The notes beneath the pieces were generated by a model. That model searched no databases. It saw nothing but the letters and a program-made list of their open reading frames with translations, and had not been told where the DNA came from. DNA of 64,000 bases from Sva-07 sp963728355. GTDB taxonomy: Bacteria > Actinomycetota > Acidimicrobiia > Acidimicrobiales > Ilumatobacteraceae. The stretch lies in contig CAVSJQ010000002.1 in assembly GCA_963728355.1 (NCBI GenBank), positions 248,001 to 312,000 of the forward strand. Direction: 5' to 3'. This document shows, piece by piece, positions 25,124-34,653 of the stretch. A program made the translations under genes and the position numbers. Each line of letters starts with the position of its first letter. The first letter of the stretch is position 1.

Positions 25124-25966
25124 TCACCCCTTGGCGGCATCACGGACCAGATCAGCCATCGCCGCCGGATCGACGAAGGGTGCGAAGTGGTCCCATTCGT
25201 CCCGCTCGATGTAGGTGGCGTTCGGGAGTCGTCCGGCGATCTCCTGGGCGATCGCGGCAGGCCCGAACTCGTCGACACGCCCGGCGACGACCACGACCCT
25301 GGTCTCGATCGCCGGGAGGACGGCCCAGGTGGTGTGGGCGCCACCCGTGTCGAACGTGCGGGCCTCGTGCTCGGGGTCGCACTTCAGGCGGACTCCTTCG
25401 GGTGCCGGGCGAAACCCGTGGGCCACGTAGAGGCGCAGGACATCGGGATCGAAGGCCATCATCGGCGGCTTCGACGAGTAGTTGGCAATGGCGTCCTGGA
25501 AGGAATCGAACGATGCGCGCCGTTTGCGCGCACCCCTCGACAGCACCGTGCCGTTGTTCTCGGTGCCCTCGTGCGGATCGATGTCGCGCGGCGGGAAAAC
25601 GATCGGCTCGAAGGCGACGATCACGTCGAACAGTCCGGGGTCGCGATGTGCCGCCATCAGCAGTCCGGCGCCACCCATCGAGTGGCCGAACCCGACCAGG
25701 CCGCCATCGGGGGCGACCGCCCGGGCCGCGGCGAGCGCATCGTCGCCGTAGCGGTCCCAGTCCACCCGCCAGTCGTCCGGCCGCGCCGTGTCGCCGTGAC
25801 CCCGGTAGTCGAGTGCGAACGAGGTGAACTCGTCGCTCAGCTCGTCGGCGATCGGGAGATAGCAGTAGCCGTGGAAGCCGGTGGCGTGCGACAGCAGGAG
25901 TGGGCGGCCAGCGCCGCCGAACTCGTGGATCGCAACGCTGACATGGTCGGACGAGTCGACGAGCAC
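25124..25966 (-). CDS. alpha/beta hydrolase
   Basis: This 280-residue hydrolase has the nucleophile elbow GHSMGG (about 103), a later aspartate in GRVDEFGP and the catalytic histidine in EWDHFAPF near the C-terminus. The oxyanion region SHATGFHG follows strand 3. It is soluble, with no signal peptide. The fold covers esterases, lipases, C-C hydrolases and dehalogenases, and the substrate cannot be told. The lipid-catabolism genes beside it suggest an ester or ring-cleavage product. The GTG at 25966 has CATGAT 6 nt upstream and a typical N-terminus. Confidence 0.85.
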   Translation of the reverse strand: MLVDSSDHVSVAIHEFGGAGRPLLLSHATGFHGYCYLPIADELSDEFTSFALDYRGHGDTARPDDWRVDWDRYGDDALAAARAVAPDGGLVGFGHSMGGAGLLMAAHRDPGLFDVIVAFEPIVFPPRDIDPHEGTENNGTVLSRGARKRRASFDSFQDAIANYSSKPPMMAFDPDVLRLYVAHGFRPAPEGVRLKCDPEHEARTFDTGGAHTTWAVLPAIETRVVVVAGRVDEFGPAAIAQEIAGRLPNATYIERDEWDHFAPFVDPAAMADLVRDAAKG

Positions 25967-26034
25967 CGAGCCATCATGCTGACCTCGTCGGGCGGGCGTC
26001 GAATCCGCCCGCCCTGGCCGAGCCGAGCTGGACG

Positions 26035-27153
26035 TCACGTCGGTCTGGGTTCGCGTGGAAGCCCCAGCAGTCGTTCTCCGATGATGTTGCGCTGCACCTG
26101 GCTGGAACCGCCCGCGATGCGTCCGCCAGGAGCAGCGAGCATGCCGGCGGCGCTCGCTCCGTCGAGCATCGCCTCCGCACCGTCGAGGTGGCCGCGCAGC
26201 ATCGCCACGTCGAACATCATCTCGGTGATCCCGAGCTTCATCAGCGACGCCGCCGTCGAGGCGACCGGACCTTGACGTTGCGCCATCGCCTTCATCGCGC
26301 TCCCGCTGGCGAGCAGCGACGTGAGCGCCTGCCGCTCGAGCGGGGTCATGTCTCGGCCCTCGGCGAGATGCGCCATCTGGTCGAGGCGGCGCTCCAACCC
26401 GATCACCGAGGTCCCGATGTGGCCCCGCTCGCTGGTGAGCACGGCCATGCCGACCCCCCAGCCGCCGTGCAGCGGCCCGAGCAGGCGGTCGGCCGGCAGT
26501 GACACGTCGGTGAAGAACACCTCGTCGAACTCCGCTTCGCCGGTCATCTGTTTCAGCGGACGCACCTCGATGCCCGGCGCATCCATCGAGCACAGGAAGA
26601 ACGAGATGCCGGCGTGCTTGGGCGCTTCGTCCAGCGGTCGGGTACGAGCCATCAGGATGCCCCAATTGCTGTAGCGGCCACCCGAACACCAGACCTTCTG
26701 GCCGTTGACGACGTAGCGGTCGCCGTCGAGTTCGGCTCGGGTCGACAGGGAGCCGAGGTCGCTGCCGGCTCCCGGCTCGGAGAACAGCTGACACCAGACG
26801 TGCTCGGTCGTGAGCGTGGATCGGAGGTGCCGGGATTGCTGATTCTCGGTGCCGTATCGCATGATCGCCCCGCCCGCCAGCACGAAGCCGACCATGTTGA
26901 ACACTGCCGGCACGCCCGCCCGGGCGCACTCGAGCAACCAGGCGCCGTTGTGCTCGGCGGTGAGCCCGCGTCCGCCGTGCTCGACCGGCCAGTGGATGCC
27001 GGCCCAGCCGGCGTCGGTCAGTCGCCGCTGCCAGTCGAGTCCGGCGTCGACGAGTTCCGGGGGACAGATGGCGCCGTAGTCGCGCGGCGCATGGTGCCGA
27101 TTCGCTGAGAGCCAGTCGGCGGCCTCCTGCTGGAACTCGTCGACCGAGATCAC
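26035..27153 (-). CDS. acyl-CoA dehydrogenase family protein
   Basis: This 372-residue flavoprotein has the acyl-CoA dehydrogenase architecture. The N-terminal helical domain starts at FQQEAADWL. The FAD/substrate motif is WCQLFSEPGAGSDL (about 120) and is followed by the beta domain. The C-terminal helical domain ends in GGSSQVQRNIIGERLLGLP. It would introduce a double bond into an acyl-CoA, giving electrons to ETF. The first residues match the FadE-type enzymes of steroid and fatty-acid catabolism. The start GTG 27153 follows a GACGAGG purine tract. The substrate is unknown. Confidence 0.88.
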   Translation of the reverse strand: MISVDEFQQEAADWLSANRHHAPRDYGAICPPELVDAGLDWQRRLTDAGWAGIHWPVEHGGRGLTAEHNGAWLLECARAGVPAVFNMVGFVLAGGAIMRYGTENQQSRHLRSTLTTEHVWCQLFSEPGAGSDLGSLSTRAELDGDRYVVNGQKVWCSGGRYSNWGILMARTRPLDEAPKHAGISFFLCSMDAPGIEVRPLKQMTGEAEFDEVFFTDVSLPADRLLGPLHGGWGVGMAVLTSERGHIGTSVIGLERRLDQMAHLAEGRDMTPLERQALTSLLASGSAMKAMAQRQGPVASTAASLMKLGITEMMFDVAMLRGHLDGAEAMLDGASAAGMLAAPGGRIAGGSSQVQRNIIGERLLGLPREPRPT

Positions 27154-27206
27154 CTCGTCAGCCTGCCATCCGGTTGCGCGGTGCCTGGCACCGGCGTAAC
27201 CGGTCG

Positions 27207-28103
27207 TCAGGCGAGGGCCTCGAGGAACATGGCGGTCTCGTCGGCGATCGTGGCGGGGACGGCGTAGCCGTCCTGGGCGGTCACGTCGCTCCAGTGGGCG
27301 GCGAGGTCCTCGGGAGTGAGGTCGGTCGTGTTGGTGTAGCCGACGGTCTCGGCGATGAACACCTCGGCGACTCGGCCACCGCCGACGGAGAAGATCCGGC
27401 CGGTGGCCTCGCACGACTCGTGGGCGAGGTACGTGACCAGCGGCGAGATCAGCTCGGGCTGGAGCTTGTCGCCGAGCCCACCGAGGATGTCCTCGGTCAT
27501 GCGGGTGAGCGCCAGCGGAGCGATCGCATTCGCCCTGATGTTGTACTTCGCACCCTCCACGGCAAGCACGTTGGTGAACCCGACGAGGCCCATCTTGGCG
27601 GCGCCGTAGTTCGCCTGGCCGAAGTTGCCGAAGATGCCGGCCGCCGACGACGTCGACACGATGCGGCCGTAGCCCTGCTCGCGCATGATCTTCCACGCCG
27701 GCTGGGTGACGTTGAACGCGCCGCGCAGATGGACGTCGATCACGGGGTCGAACAGCTCGGCGTCCATGTTGTGGAACGACTTGTCGCGCAGGATGCCGGC
27801 GTTGTTGACCACGATGTCGACCTTGCCGAACGCATCGACGGCGCTCTGGACGATCGCTGCGCCGCCCTCGGGCGTGGCCACCGAGTCGGTGTTGGCAACG
27901 GCCTCTCCGCCGGCCGCCTGGATCTCCTCGACGACGAGCTGCGCCGCGCCCTTGTCGCTGCCGGTGCCGTCGACGGCGCCGCCGAGATCGTTGACCACGA
28001 TGAGCGCCCCACGCTTCGCCATCATCAGTGCGTGCTGCTTGCCGAGGCCGCCGCCGGCGCCCGTGATGATCGCTACCTTGCCGTCGAATCCGAGATCAGT
28101 CAT
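27207..28103 (-). CDS. SDR, MFE-2-type (3R)-hydroxyacyl-CoA dehydrogenase-like
   Basis: This 298-residue SDR has TGAGGGLGKQHA for NAD binding. The NDLGGAVDGTG signature is characteristic of the dehydrogenase unit of peroxisomal multifunctional enzyme 2. The active site is serine in STSSAAG with YGAAK. About 50 C-terminal residues extend past the classical SDR end. It probably oxidises a 3-hydroxyacyl-CoA in fatty-acid or steroid side-chain beta-oxidation. The ATG at 28103 follows TAGCGT by 8 nt. It sits between an acyl-CoA dehydrogenase and another SDR on the same strand. A paralogue lies at 57366. Confidence 0.87.
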   Translation of the reverse strand: MTDLGFDGKVAIITGAGGGLGKQHALMMAKRGALIVVNDLGGAVDGTGSDKGAAQLVVEEIQAAGGEAVANTDSVATPEGGAAIVQSAVDAFGKVDIVVNNAGILRDKSFHNMDAELFDPVIDVHLRGAFNVTQPAWKIMREQGYGRIVSTSSAAGIFGNFGQANYGAAKMGLVGFTNVLAVEGAKYNIRANAIAPLALTRMTEDILGGLGDKLQPELISPLVTYLAHESCEATGRIFSVGGGRVAEVFIAETVGYTNTTDLTPEDLAAHWSDVTAQDGYAVPATIADETAMFLEALA

Positions 28104-28124
28104 GGACGACAACGCTAACGGGGC

Positions 28125-28907
28125 TCATGTGAATCGGGAAAAGCCGCCCTCGACGTCGAGCACCTGCCCGCGAATCCATGCGCCTTCGTCGCTGGCGAGG
28201 AAGGCGACCACGTCGGCGATGTCGGCGGGAGTGCCCCAGCGCCCATCGGGGAACCTCCGCGCCACGGCGTCGTGGTCATCGCCGACCGCGTAGCCGGTGT
28301 CGACCGGTCCGGGGTTGATGCAGTTCGCGATGATCCGCGCCCGCGACAGTGCGTGGTCGAGCGAGCCGGTCATCTGGTGCAGTGCGCCCTTCGAGAGCGC
28401 ATACGCCAACTCGCCGTCCATCGGCGCGAGATGTTGGCCGCTGGTGAACCACAGCATCCGCCCGACAGGAGGTTCGCTCGACGGGATGCTCACGTGGCGC
28501 CGGGCGAACCGTTGAGCGAGCAGCACCACACTGCGCACGTTCGCCGCCCAGCACCGGTCCAGTTCCTCGGCGGTCACCTCGTCGAACGACCGATCCGAGG
28601 AACGGGCATGGACGGCGGCGACGATGTCGAGGCGGCCGTGACGTTCGAGGACCTCGTCGACGAGTGCGCCCGGCACGGCCGGATCCTCCAGATCGTGGTG
28701 GCCGACTTCGAACGGGACCGATCCGAGCGGTTGCTCGCCCCACGGCATCTCGGCGTCGTGGGGCGGCCACCCGGTGGCGACGACGGTCGCGCCGAGGTCG
28801 TGGAGCCGCCGAGCGACGGTTGCGGCGATCCCGATGGGCCGCGACACGCCGGTGACGAGGGCGACGCGTCCGTCGAGTCGGCGACGGTCAGGATGCGGAG
28901 GGGCCAT
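28125..28907 (-). CDS. short-chain dehydrogenase/reductase, enoyl-reductase-like
   Basis: This 260-residue SDR has an atypical nucleotide loop, TGVSRPIGIAATVARRL, where the usual TGxxxGIG is TGVSRPIG. The catalytic serine is in FTSGQHLAPM and the YxxxK is YALSK. The C-terminal GWIRGQ-type segment (AWIRGQVLDVEGGF) is standard. The N-terminal variant occurs in SDRs labelled 3-oxoacyl-ACP reductase in several lineages. It precedes the MFE-2-like SDR by 21 nt on the same strand and could share a transcript. The substrate is unknown. Confidence 0.83.
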   Translation of the reverse strand: MAPPHPDRRRLDGRVALVTGVSRPIGIAATVARRLHDLGATVVATGWPPHDAEMPWGEQPLGSVPFEVGHHDLEDPAVPGALVDEVLERHGRLDIVAAVHARSSDRSFDEVTAEELDRCWAANVRSVVLLAQRFARRHVSIPSSEPPVGRMLWFTSGQHLAPMDGELAYALSKGALHQMTGSLDHALSRARIIANCINPGPVDTGYAVGDDHDAVARRFPDGRWGTPADIADVVAFLASDEGAWIRGQVLDVEGGFSRFT

Positions 28908-28956
28908 GGGGGGATCCTCGCATGCTGCCGCCCGGTCGGCGAGCGTCAGCGGTGTG

Positions 28957-31326
28957 TCAACGGTCGATGCGCAACGGCTCGTCGACGGTCACCAGCGTGA
29001 CCTCGTCGCCGATGCGGACGGCCACGCCGCTCCCGCCGAGCACGGTGAGCGTCACGCCCTTCGGGTCGAGGTCGACGAGCAGCGTCGATCCGTGGCGTCG
29101 GACGCGAAAACTCACACCCTCCCACGCACTCGGCAACCTCGGCGTGAACTCCAGATAGTTGCCCTGTTCGACCATGCCGGCGAAACCGTTCACGATGCCC
29201 GCCCAGACACCGCCGGCATTGGCGACGTGGACGCCGGCGTTGGTGTTCCCGTGCGAGTCGCACAGGTCGAGATACAACGCCCTCGTGAAGTACTCCAGTG
29301 CGAGTTCGTCGTAGCCGACCTCCGAGGCGACGACGGCCTGCACGCACGCGGACAGCGACGAGTCGCCGGTGGTGATCGGGTCGTAGAAGTCGAAGTTGCG
29401 GCGTTTCTGGTCGACCGGGAACCGTTCGGAGCGCAGGAACATCGCCAGCACGACGTCGGCCTGCTTCAGCACCTGGTGCCGGTAGATCACGAGCGGGTGG
29501 TAATGGAGCAGCAGCGGGAAGTCCTCCGGCGGCGTCGTCTCCCAGTCCCACGGCTCGAGTTCGAGGAACTCCGAGTCCTGCGGATGGATGCCGAGCTCCT
29601 CGTCGAAGGGGACGAACATCGCATCCGCCGCGGCATCCCAGTCGTCGAGTTCCTGGAGTTCGAGGCCGGTGTTGCGGCACAGTGCGGCGAACGCATCCGG
29701 GTTCCAGTCCGCCAGGAACCGCACGGTGCGCGCGGCGTACCGGAGATTGAACCGCGCCATCACGTTCGTGTAGAAGTTGTCGTTGACCACGGTCGTGTAC
29801 TCGTCGGGTCCCGTGACGCGATGGATGTGGAACGTGCGGTCGCCGTTCTGCGCGTAGAAGCCGAGATCGACCCACAGCCGCGCCGTTTCGACCAGGATCT
29901 CGGAACCTTCGTGGGACAGGAAGTCGATGTCGCCCGACGCCTCGAGGTACCGCCGCAGGGCCAGCACCACGGCAGCATTGATGTGATACTGCGCAGTGCC
30001 GGCGGCGTAATAGGCGGATGCCTCCTCGCCGTTGATCGTCCTCCACGGGTACAGCGCACCGACCTGGCTCATCTCGCTGGCACGCTGGCGCGCGTGGCCG
30101 AGCATCTGCCATCGGAAACGGACGATCTTGCGTGCGGCCTCCGGCATCGTGTAGGCCAGGAACGGCGCCACGTACACCTCGGTGTCCCAGAAGTAGTGAC
30201 CGTCGTAGCCGCCGCCGGTGACGCCCTTGGCGGCGATGCCCTGTTCCTGGGTCCGCGCGGACGCCTGGGCGAGCTGGAAGAGGTTCCAGCGCAGCGCCTG
30301 CTGCGCTTGTTCGTCGCCGCGCAGCTCGATGTCGGCGTTGCCCCAGAACTCGTCGAGCCACTCTCGCTGCTCGAGGACGATCTGTTCGATGCCGTCGGAT
30401 CCCGCTCGCTCCAGCGTGCGCGAACAGCGGTCGGCGAGCTCCTCGGCCGGCACACCGTTCGACGAGTGGTACGACACCAGCTTGGTGATCTTGATCGGGT
30501 CCCCGGGTGTGGCCCTCACCGTGAACACCGTCTTGGCCAGATCGGCGCCCACATCGGTCGTGACGTCGACCTGGCAGGTGGTCTCGATGTGGTGGCGCGT
30601 CCCGCAGGCGAGCGTCATCCTGCTGTTCGCGCACCGGTAGCCGAGCACGATCTCGTTGCCGTCCTCGCGTTGTAGTCGCGGCTCGAGCACCCGATGATCG
30701 AACTTGCGCGACCGGCGCGGGTCCCTGCCCTCGCCGAGCGCAGCCGCCTTCACGTGGTACTCGTCCTCGCCGTCCTGGCGGTTGAGGAGCTGCGACGACA
30801 CGACGACCGGCGCCCCCGAGTCGAGCAGGGTGATCTCGAAGGTCATCACGGCGAGGTGGCGGTGCACGAAGCTCACCATCCGCTGCGACGACACCCGGAC
30901 TCGTTTGCCGGCCGGCGTGCGCCACACCATGTCGCGGGTGAGGACACCATTGCGGAAGTCGAGGGCCCGTTCGTAGCTGTCGAGGTCGGCGGTCGGAAGC
31001 AGCAGTGGCTCGTCGTCGACGTACAGCTTCAGCAGCTTCGCGTCCGGGACGTTGACGATCGTCTGTCCGGTCCTCGCGAAGCCGAAGGCCTCCTCGGCGT
31101 GGCGGATCGGCCACGTCTCGTGGAAGCCGTTCAGGTAGGTGCCGTGGCTGTGGGCCTCACGGCCTTCCTCCGGGTTGGCACGCATGCCGAGGTAGCCGTT
31201 GCCGAGCGCGAACAGCGTCTCGGTCGTGCCGAGGTCGTCGTTCGAGTACGTGTTCTCGACGAGCCGCCACGGATCGACCGGGAACCGGTGGGTGGGCAGG
31301 CCGGGCGGCGGTGGATGGCGGTTCAT
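28957..31326 (-). CDS. glycoside hydrolase family 65 (disaccharide phosphorylase)
   Basis: This 789-residue enzyme has the GH65 layout: an N-terminal beta-sandwich (about 1-280), an (alpha/alpha)6 barrel and a small C-terminal beta domain. The catalytic acid is the glutamate of VTGPDEYTTV (about 490) and the phosphate-binding segment KQADVVLAMF with GDSSLSAC follows. GH65 enzymes phosphorolyse alpha-linked glucosides (maltose, trehalose, kojibiose) to beta-glucose 1-phosphate and a sugar. The upstream beta-phosphoglucomutase gene overlaps it by ATGA, which is the classic pairing that feeds beta-G1P to glucose 6-phosphate. Which disaccharide is used cannot be told. Confidence 0.92.
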   Translation of the reverse strand: MNRHPPPPGLPTHRFPVDPWRLVENTYSNDDLGTTETLFALGNGYLGMRANPEEGREAHSHGTYLNGFHETWPIRHAEEAFGFARTGQTIVNVPDAKLLKLYVDDEPLLLPTADLDSYERALDFRNGVLTRDMVWRTPAGKRVRVSSQRMVSFVHRHLAVMTFEITLLDSGAPVVVSSQLLNRQDGEDEYHVKAAALGEGRDPRRSRKFDHRVLEPRLQREDGNEIVLGYRCANSRMTLACGTRHHIETTCQVDVTTDVGADLAKTVFTVRATPGDPIKITKLVSYHSSNGVPAEELADRCSRTLERAGSDGIEQIVLEQREWLDEFWGNADIELRGDEQAQQALRWNLFQLAQASARTQEQGIAAKGVTGGGYDGHYFWDTEVYVAPFLAYTMPEAARKIVRFRWQMLGHARQRASEMSQVGALYPWRTINGEEASAYYAAGTAQYHINAAVVLALRRYLEASGDIDFLSHEGSEILVETARLWVDLGFYAQNGDRTFHIHRVTGPDEYTTVVNDNFYTNVMARFNLRYAARTVRFLADWNPDAFAALCRNTGLELQELDDWDAAADAMFVPFDEELGIHPQDSEFLELEPWDWETTPPEDFPLLLHYHPLVIYRHQVLKQADVVLAMFLRSERFPVDQKRRNFDFYDPITTGDSSLSACVQAVVASEVGYDELALEYFTRALYLDLCDSHGNTNAGVHVANAGGVWAGIVNGFAGMVEQGNYLEFTPRLPSAWEGVSFRVRRHGSTLLVDLDPKGVTLTVLGGSGVAVRIGDEVTLVTVDEPLRIDR

Positions 31327-32060
31327 GGGGCGAGCTGTCCCTCGCGCTCGTCGTCGAGCAGGTCCGACAGGTCGTCGACGACGAAGTCGGCGCCGTGTTC
31401 GAGCAGTGATTCGGCGCCCGCGCCACGGTCGACTCCGATGATCACGGCGAAGCCTCCGGCGGCGCCTGCGGCCACGCCGGACACGGCGTCTTCGACGACG
31501 ACGGCGCGTTCGGGCTCGACGGCGAGCAGGTTCGCGGCATGGAGGAACATGTCGGGGGCCGGTTTGCCGACGATGTGCTCGGATGCGGCGACGACGCCGT
31601 CGACGACCACGTCGAAGCGGTCGCCGAGGCCGGCTGCGTCGAGCACGGTGCGTGCGTTCTTCGACGACGAGACGATCGCGGATCGGACGCCCGCTGCGTC
31701 GAGCAGGTCGAGCGTGGCGATCGAACCGGGGTAGGGCTCGATGCCGTCGCGAGCGAGGATCGTATTGAACAGCTGGTTCTTGCGGTTGCCCATCGCGCAC
31801 ACGGTGCCGTCGCCCGGCGGATCGTCGGGGTGGCCGTCGAGCAGGACGATGTGGCGCGACGCCAGGAACGAGCGCACACCGTCGTAGCGGGGCTTGCCGT
31901 CGATGTAGCGCAGGTAGTCGGCTTCGGTGTAGTCGAAGTCGGCGAACAGCTCACCCCAGGCGTGTTCGTGGATCTCGGCGGTCGGTGTGATCACGCCGTC
32001 GAGATCGAACAACACGCCCGCGTGTCGCCGCCAGTCGAAGTCCGCCACAGGTCGCTGCAC
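31323..32060 (-). CDS. HAD hydrolase, beta-phosphoglucomutase family
   Basis: This 245-residue HAD-superfamily protein carries the nucleophile motif FDLDGVIT (about 16-23), a helical cap, the SSSKN motif (about 125), GKPAPDMF and the metal-binding VVEDAVSGV. It most likely converts beta-glucose 1-phosphate to glucose 6-phosphate, since it is translationally coupled (ATGA) to a GH65 phosphorylase that would make that substrate. The GTG at 32060 follows TAGCCT by 7 nt. An in-frame TTG at 32066 would lie inside the spacer and is less likely. Confidence 0.88.
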   Translation of the reverse strand: MQRPVADFDWRRHAGVLFDLDGVITPTAEIHEHAWGELFADFDYTEADYLRYIDGKPRYDGVRSFLASRHIVLLDGHPDDPPGDGTVCAMGNRKNQLFNTILARDGIEPYPGSIATLDLLDAAGVRSAIVSSSKNARTVLDAAGLGDRFDVVVDGVVAASEHIVGKPAPDMFLHAANLLAVEPERAVVVEDAVSGVAAGAAGGFAVIIGVDRGAGAESLLEHGADFVVDDLSDLLDDEREGQLAP

Positions 32061-32070
32061 CCGCAACAGG

Positions 32071-33717
32071 CTAGACAGCGGCGTTGTCGCCCGCGACCAT
32101 GCCCGGCTCGGCGATCGCGTCGGAGCGCAACTTCTTGTAGTCGAGTTTGCCGTTGGCGGCGCGTCCGATGCTCGCCACGGTGACGATCCGCTTCGGTGCC
32201 TTGTACGCGGCGAGACGCTGCTTGACGTGGGCGATGAGCTCGGCCGGATCGATCTCGTCGCCGCGGTGCGGCTCGACCAGAGCCGTGATCGCTTCGCCCC
32301 ACTTCTCGTCGGGCACGCCGACGACGGCGGCGTCGGCGACCGTCGGATGCAGCTTCAGGCATTCCTCGACCTCTTCGGGGTACACCTTCTCGCCACCGGT
32401 GTTGATGCACTGGCTGCCCCGGCCGAGAAGTGTGACCGTGCCGTCGGCCTCGACGGTGGCGTAGTCGCCGGGGATCGAGTAGCGCTCGCCGTCGATGACC
32501 ACGAACGTCTGGGCGGATTTTGCCTCGTCCTTGTAGTAGCCGATCGGCGTGCGTCCGGGCAGCGCCACCCGCCCGAGCTCACCCGAGCCGGGGACGACGT
32601 CGCGGCCCTCGTCGGTGATCACCCTGGTGGTCGGACCGAGCTCGAACTTGGCGGTCTCGCCGCTCGACTCCGAGGTGGTGGTGTTGCTGGCCATGCCGAT
32701 CGCCTCGCTCGAGCCCAGCGAGTCGACCATGATCAGGCGCGGGTTGTGGCGCAGCAGACCCTGTTTGGTCTCCTTCGACCACATCACGCCCGACGACACC
32801 ACCACCCGGAGGGTGGAGATGTCCCAGCGGTCGGGCTCGGCGTCGAGCGCACGCAGGATCGGTTTGGCGAAGGCGTCGCCAACGATCGACGTCGAGTTGA
32901 TCCCGTAGCGCTGCACGGTGTCGAGGAACTCCTCGGCGCTGAAGTGGCGGCCTTCCATCGCGGTGATCGAGCCGCCGACCATCAGGTTGCTGATCGCGTT
33001 GAACAGTCCGGTGCCGTGCATCAACGGTGCCGCCGGGAGGTTGCGCGGGCCGGCCTTGACGATCCGTTCGGCGACCGCATCGAGATCCTGCTCCGGCGGC
33101 ATCCGCTTCTTGTTGTTGGCGTCGAGCACGCCGAAGAGGTCGTCCTGGCGCCACATCACGCCTTTGGGCATGCCGGTGGTTCCGCCGGTGTAGAGCAGCA
33201 GCAGATGGTCGCCGCTGCGTCCCCACGGACCGCTCACGTTCTGGTCGGTTCCCGAGGCGGCCGCCGCTTCGTACGGCGTCGCCCAGTCGGGGCACGGGCC
33301 GGACCCGTCGTCGACCCACAGCCAGCTCCGCACCTTGGGCACGCGCCCGCGGACGGCGTCGCACTGCTCGACGAACGTGCCGTGGAAGACGACCGCAGTG
33401 GCGTCGGCGTTGTCCCACAGGTAGACGAGCTCGTCGGCGGCGTACCGGTAGTTGGTGTTCACCACGGCGAAACCGGCCTTGAACGCCGCGAAGATCGACT
33501 CCAGGTACTCGGGGCTGTTGTACAGGTACTGGGCGACCTTGTCCTGCTCGGCGGACTCCGGGCCCAGCAGTGCGGCGGCGACACCGTTCGCCCGCCGGTT
33601 GAACTCGGACCACGAGTACGTGCGGTCGCCCTGTTGCTGGGCGAGGGCATCGGGAATCTGCCCGGCCACCGTCTCCCAGAGGTCAGCGAAGTTCCAGCCG
33701 GATTCCGTCGTCGTCAC
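32071..33717 (-). CDS. acyl-CoA synthetase (FadD-type)
   Basis: This 548-residue AMP-forming ligase activates a carboxylic acid to its CoA thioester through an acyl-adenylate. The ATP motif is YTGGTTGMPKGV (about 190), the second core region is SLGSSEAIGM, and the C-terminal hinge lies in LLGRGSQCINTGGEKVYPEEVEE. The catalytic lysine is in GKLDYKKL near the end. The variant GGTTGMPKGVMWRQDD is typical of actinobacterial enzymes for branched or steroid side-chain acids. The GTG start follows TACGTT by 7 nt. It lies 10 nt upstream of the phosphoglucomutase gene but with its own promoter-like element after it. Confidence 0.9.
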   Translation of the reverse strand: MTTTESGWNFADLWETVAGQIPDALAQQQGDRTYSWSEFNRRANGVAAALLGPESAEQDKVAQYLYNSPEYLESIFAAFKAGFAVVNTNYRYAADELVYLWDNADATAVVFHGTFVEQCDAVRGRVPKVRSWLWVDDGSGPCPDWATPYEAAAASGTDQNVSGPWGRSGDHLLLLYTGGTTGMPKGVMWRQDDLFGVLDANNKKRMPPEQDLDAVAERIVKAGPRNLPAAPLMHGTGLFNAISNLMVGGSITAMEGRHFSAEEFLDTVQRYGINSTSIVGDAFAKPILRALDAEPDRWDISTLRVVVSSGVMWSKETKQGLLRHNPRLIMVDSLGSSEAIGMASNTTTSESSGETAKFELGPTTRVITDEGRDVVPGSGELGRVALPGRTPIGYYKDEAKSAQTFVVIDGERYSIPGDYATVEADGTVTLLGRGSQCINTGGEKVYPEEVEECLKLHPTVADAAVVGVPDEKWGEAITALVEPHRGDEIDPAELIAHVKQRLAAYKAPKRIVTVASIGRAANGKLDYKKLRSDAIAEPGMVAGDNAAV

Positions 33718-33747
33718 GTCGTCGAACGTAGCCGGATCGCGTGGACT

Positions 33748-34551
33748 TCAGCTGGGCGGGCCGAGACGGAGGCGGTCGTAGGCCGCGGTGACGGGGGAGT
33801 GTTCGGCCATCGCATCCCACATCGACTCGATCCACCAGGTGGCGCCGGCGTCGGCGTAGGCGGCGGGGGAGTGCTCGGTCATGGTGCCCTCCACGACGAT
33901 GTCGACGTCGTCGGACGGGCGCTCGGCATCGAGCCACGCCCGGAGGTCGGCCACCTCGTCGAGATGTGGTTGCCGAGCGCCGCCGTCGCCGTCGAGGACC
34001 TGCGGGATCACACCGTCCCAGCGCATCGCCCGGGTCATCGACTTGGGGCGTCCGATCGCACCGACGCACCAGATCGGTACCCGTGGCTGCTGCACCGTGT
34101 GACCGATCGTCGGGAATTCCGTCGGTGACACCGTGTAGTGCGATCCGTCGTAGGAGAACGGCTGGCCGCCCCACAGCCCGCACATGATGTCGAGCGCCTC
34201 GTCCAGCAGTTCGGCGCGTGTGCGACGATCGCATTCCTCCCCGAACGCATCGAAGCCCGAATCGATCGCTCCCAGGCCGACCGACAGGGTGACCCGGCCG
34301 GCGGAGATCCGATCGACGGTGGCCACCTGGCCGGCGAGTTCCCAGGGCCGCCGACGCGACGGCGGCGTCAGCAGGGTGCCGAGGCGGATCTTCGAGGTGC
34401 GCACGGCGGCGAGGCCGAGCGAGATCCAGGCGTCGACGCCCCACACCGGCTCCCACACGAACAGCCCGTCCCACCCGGCGTCCTCGGCCGCGGCAGCCAG
34501 TTCGCCGACATCCTCGGCGTCGCCCCACGGGACCACGAAGCCGAACTTCAT
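33748..34551 (-). CDS. LLM-class F420-dependent oxidoreductase
   Basis: This 267-residue luciferase-like TIM barrel starts with the strand MKFGFVVPWG and contains GLFVWEPVW, RLGTLLTPPSRRRPW and the SVGLGAIDSGFDAFGEE segment typical of actinobacterial F420 enzymes. It is likely to transfer hydride to or from F420 or FMN on an unknown substrate. Length is a little short for the family, missing part of the C-terminal helices. The ATG at 34551 follows TACGGT by 7 nt. It is divergent from the acyl-CoA dehydrogenase-like gene. Confidence 0.85.
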   Translation of the reverse strand: MKFGFVVPWGDAEDVGELAAAAEDAGWDGLFVWEPVWGVDAWISLGLAAVRTSKIRLGTLLTPPSRRRPWELAGQVATVDRISAGRVTLSVGLGAIDSGFDAFGEECDRRTRAELLDEALDIMCGLWGGQPFSYDGSHYTVSPTEFPTIGHTVQQPRVPIWCVGAIGRPKSMTRAMRWDGVIPQVLDGDGGARQPHLDEVADLRAWLDAERPSDDVDIVVEGTMTEHSPAAYADAGATWWIESMWDAMAEHSPVTAAYDRLRLGPPS

Positions 34552-34653
34552 ACCGTCGACCGTAGACGCTCTCGACGACGCGTGCACGAAGTCGAGGCGG
34601 GACCGGTCGGATTTTCGTGTGGCCCGTGCCGTCGTGCACCTACAGTCGGGGCC
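34552..34653. promoter_or_regulatory. divergent leaderless promoter pair
   Basis: TACGGT (complement of 34559-34564) and TACAGT (34641-34646) each lie exactly 7 nt before the ATG of the divergent genes at 34551 and 34654. The 70 bases between the elements are the only space for an operator, and I see no clear palindrome there. Confidence 0.55.
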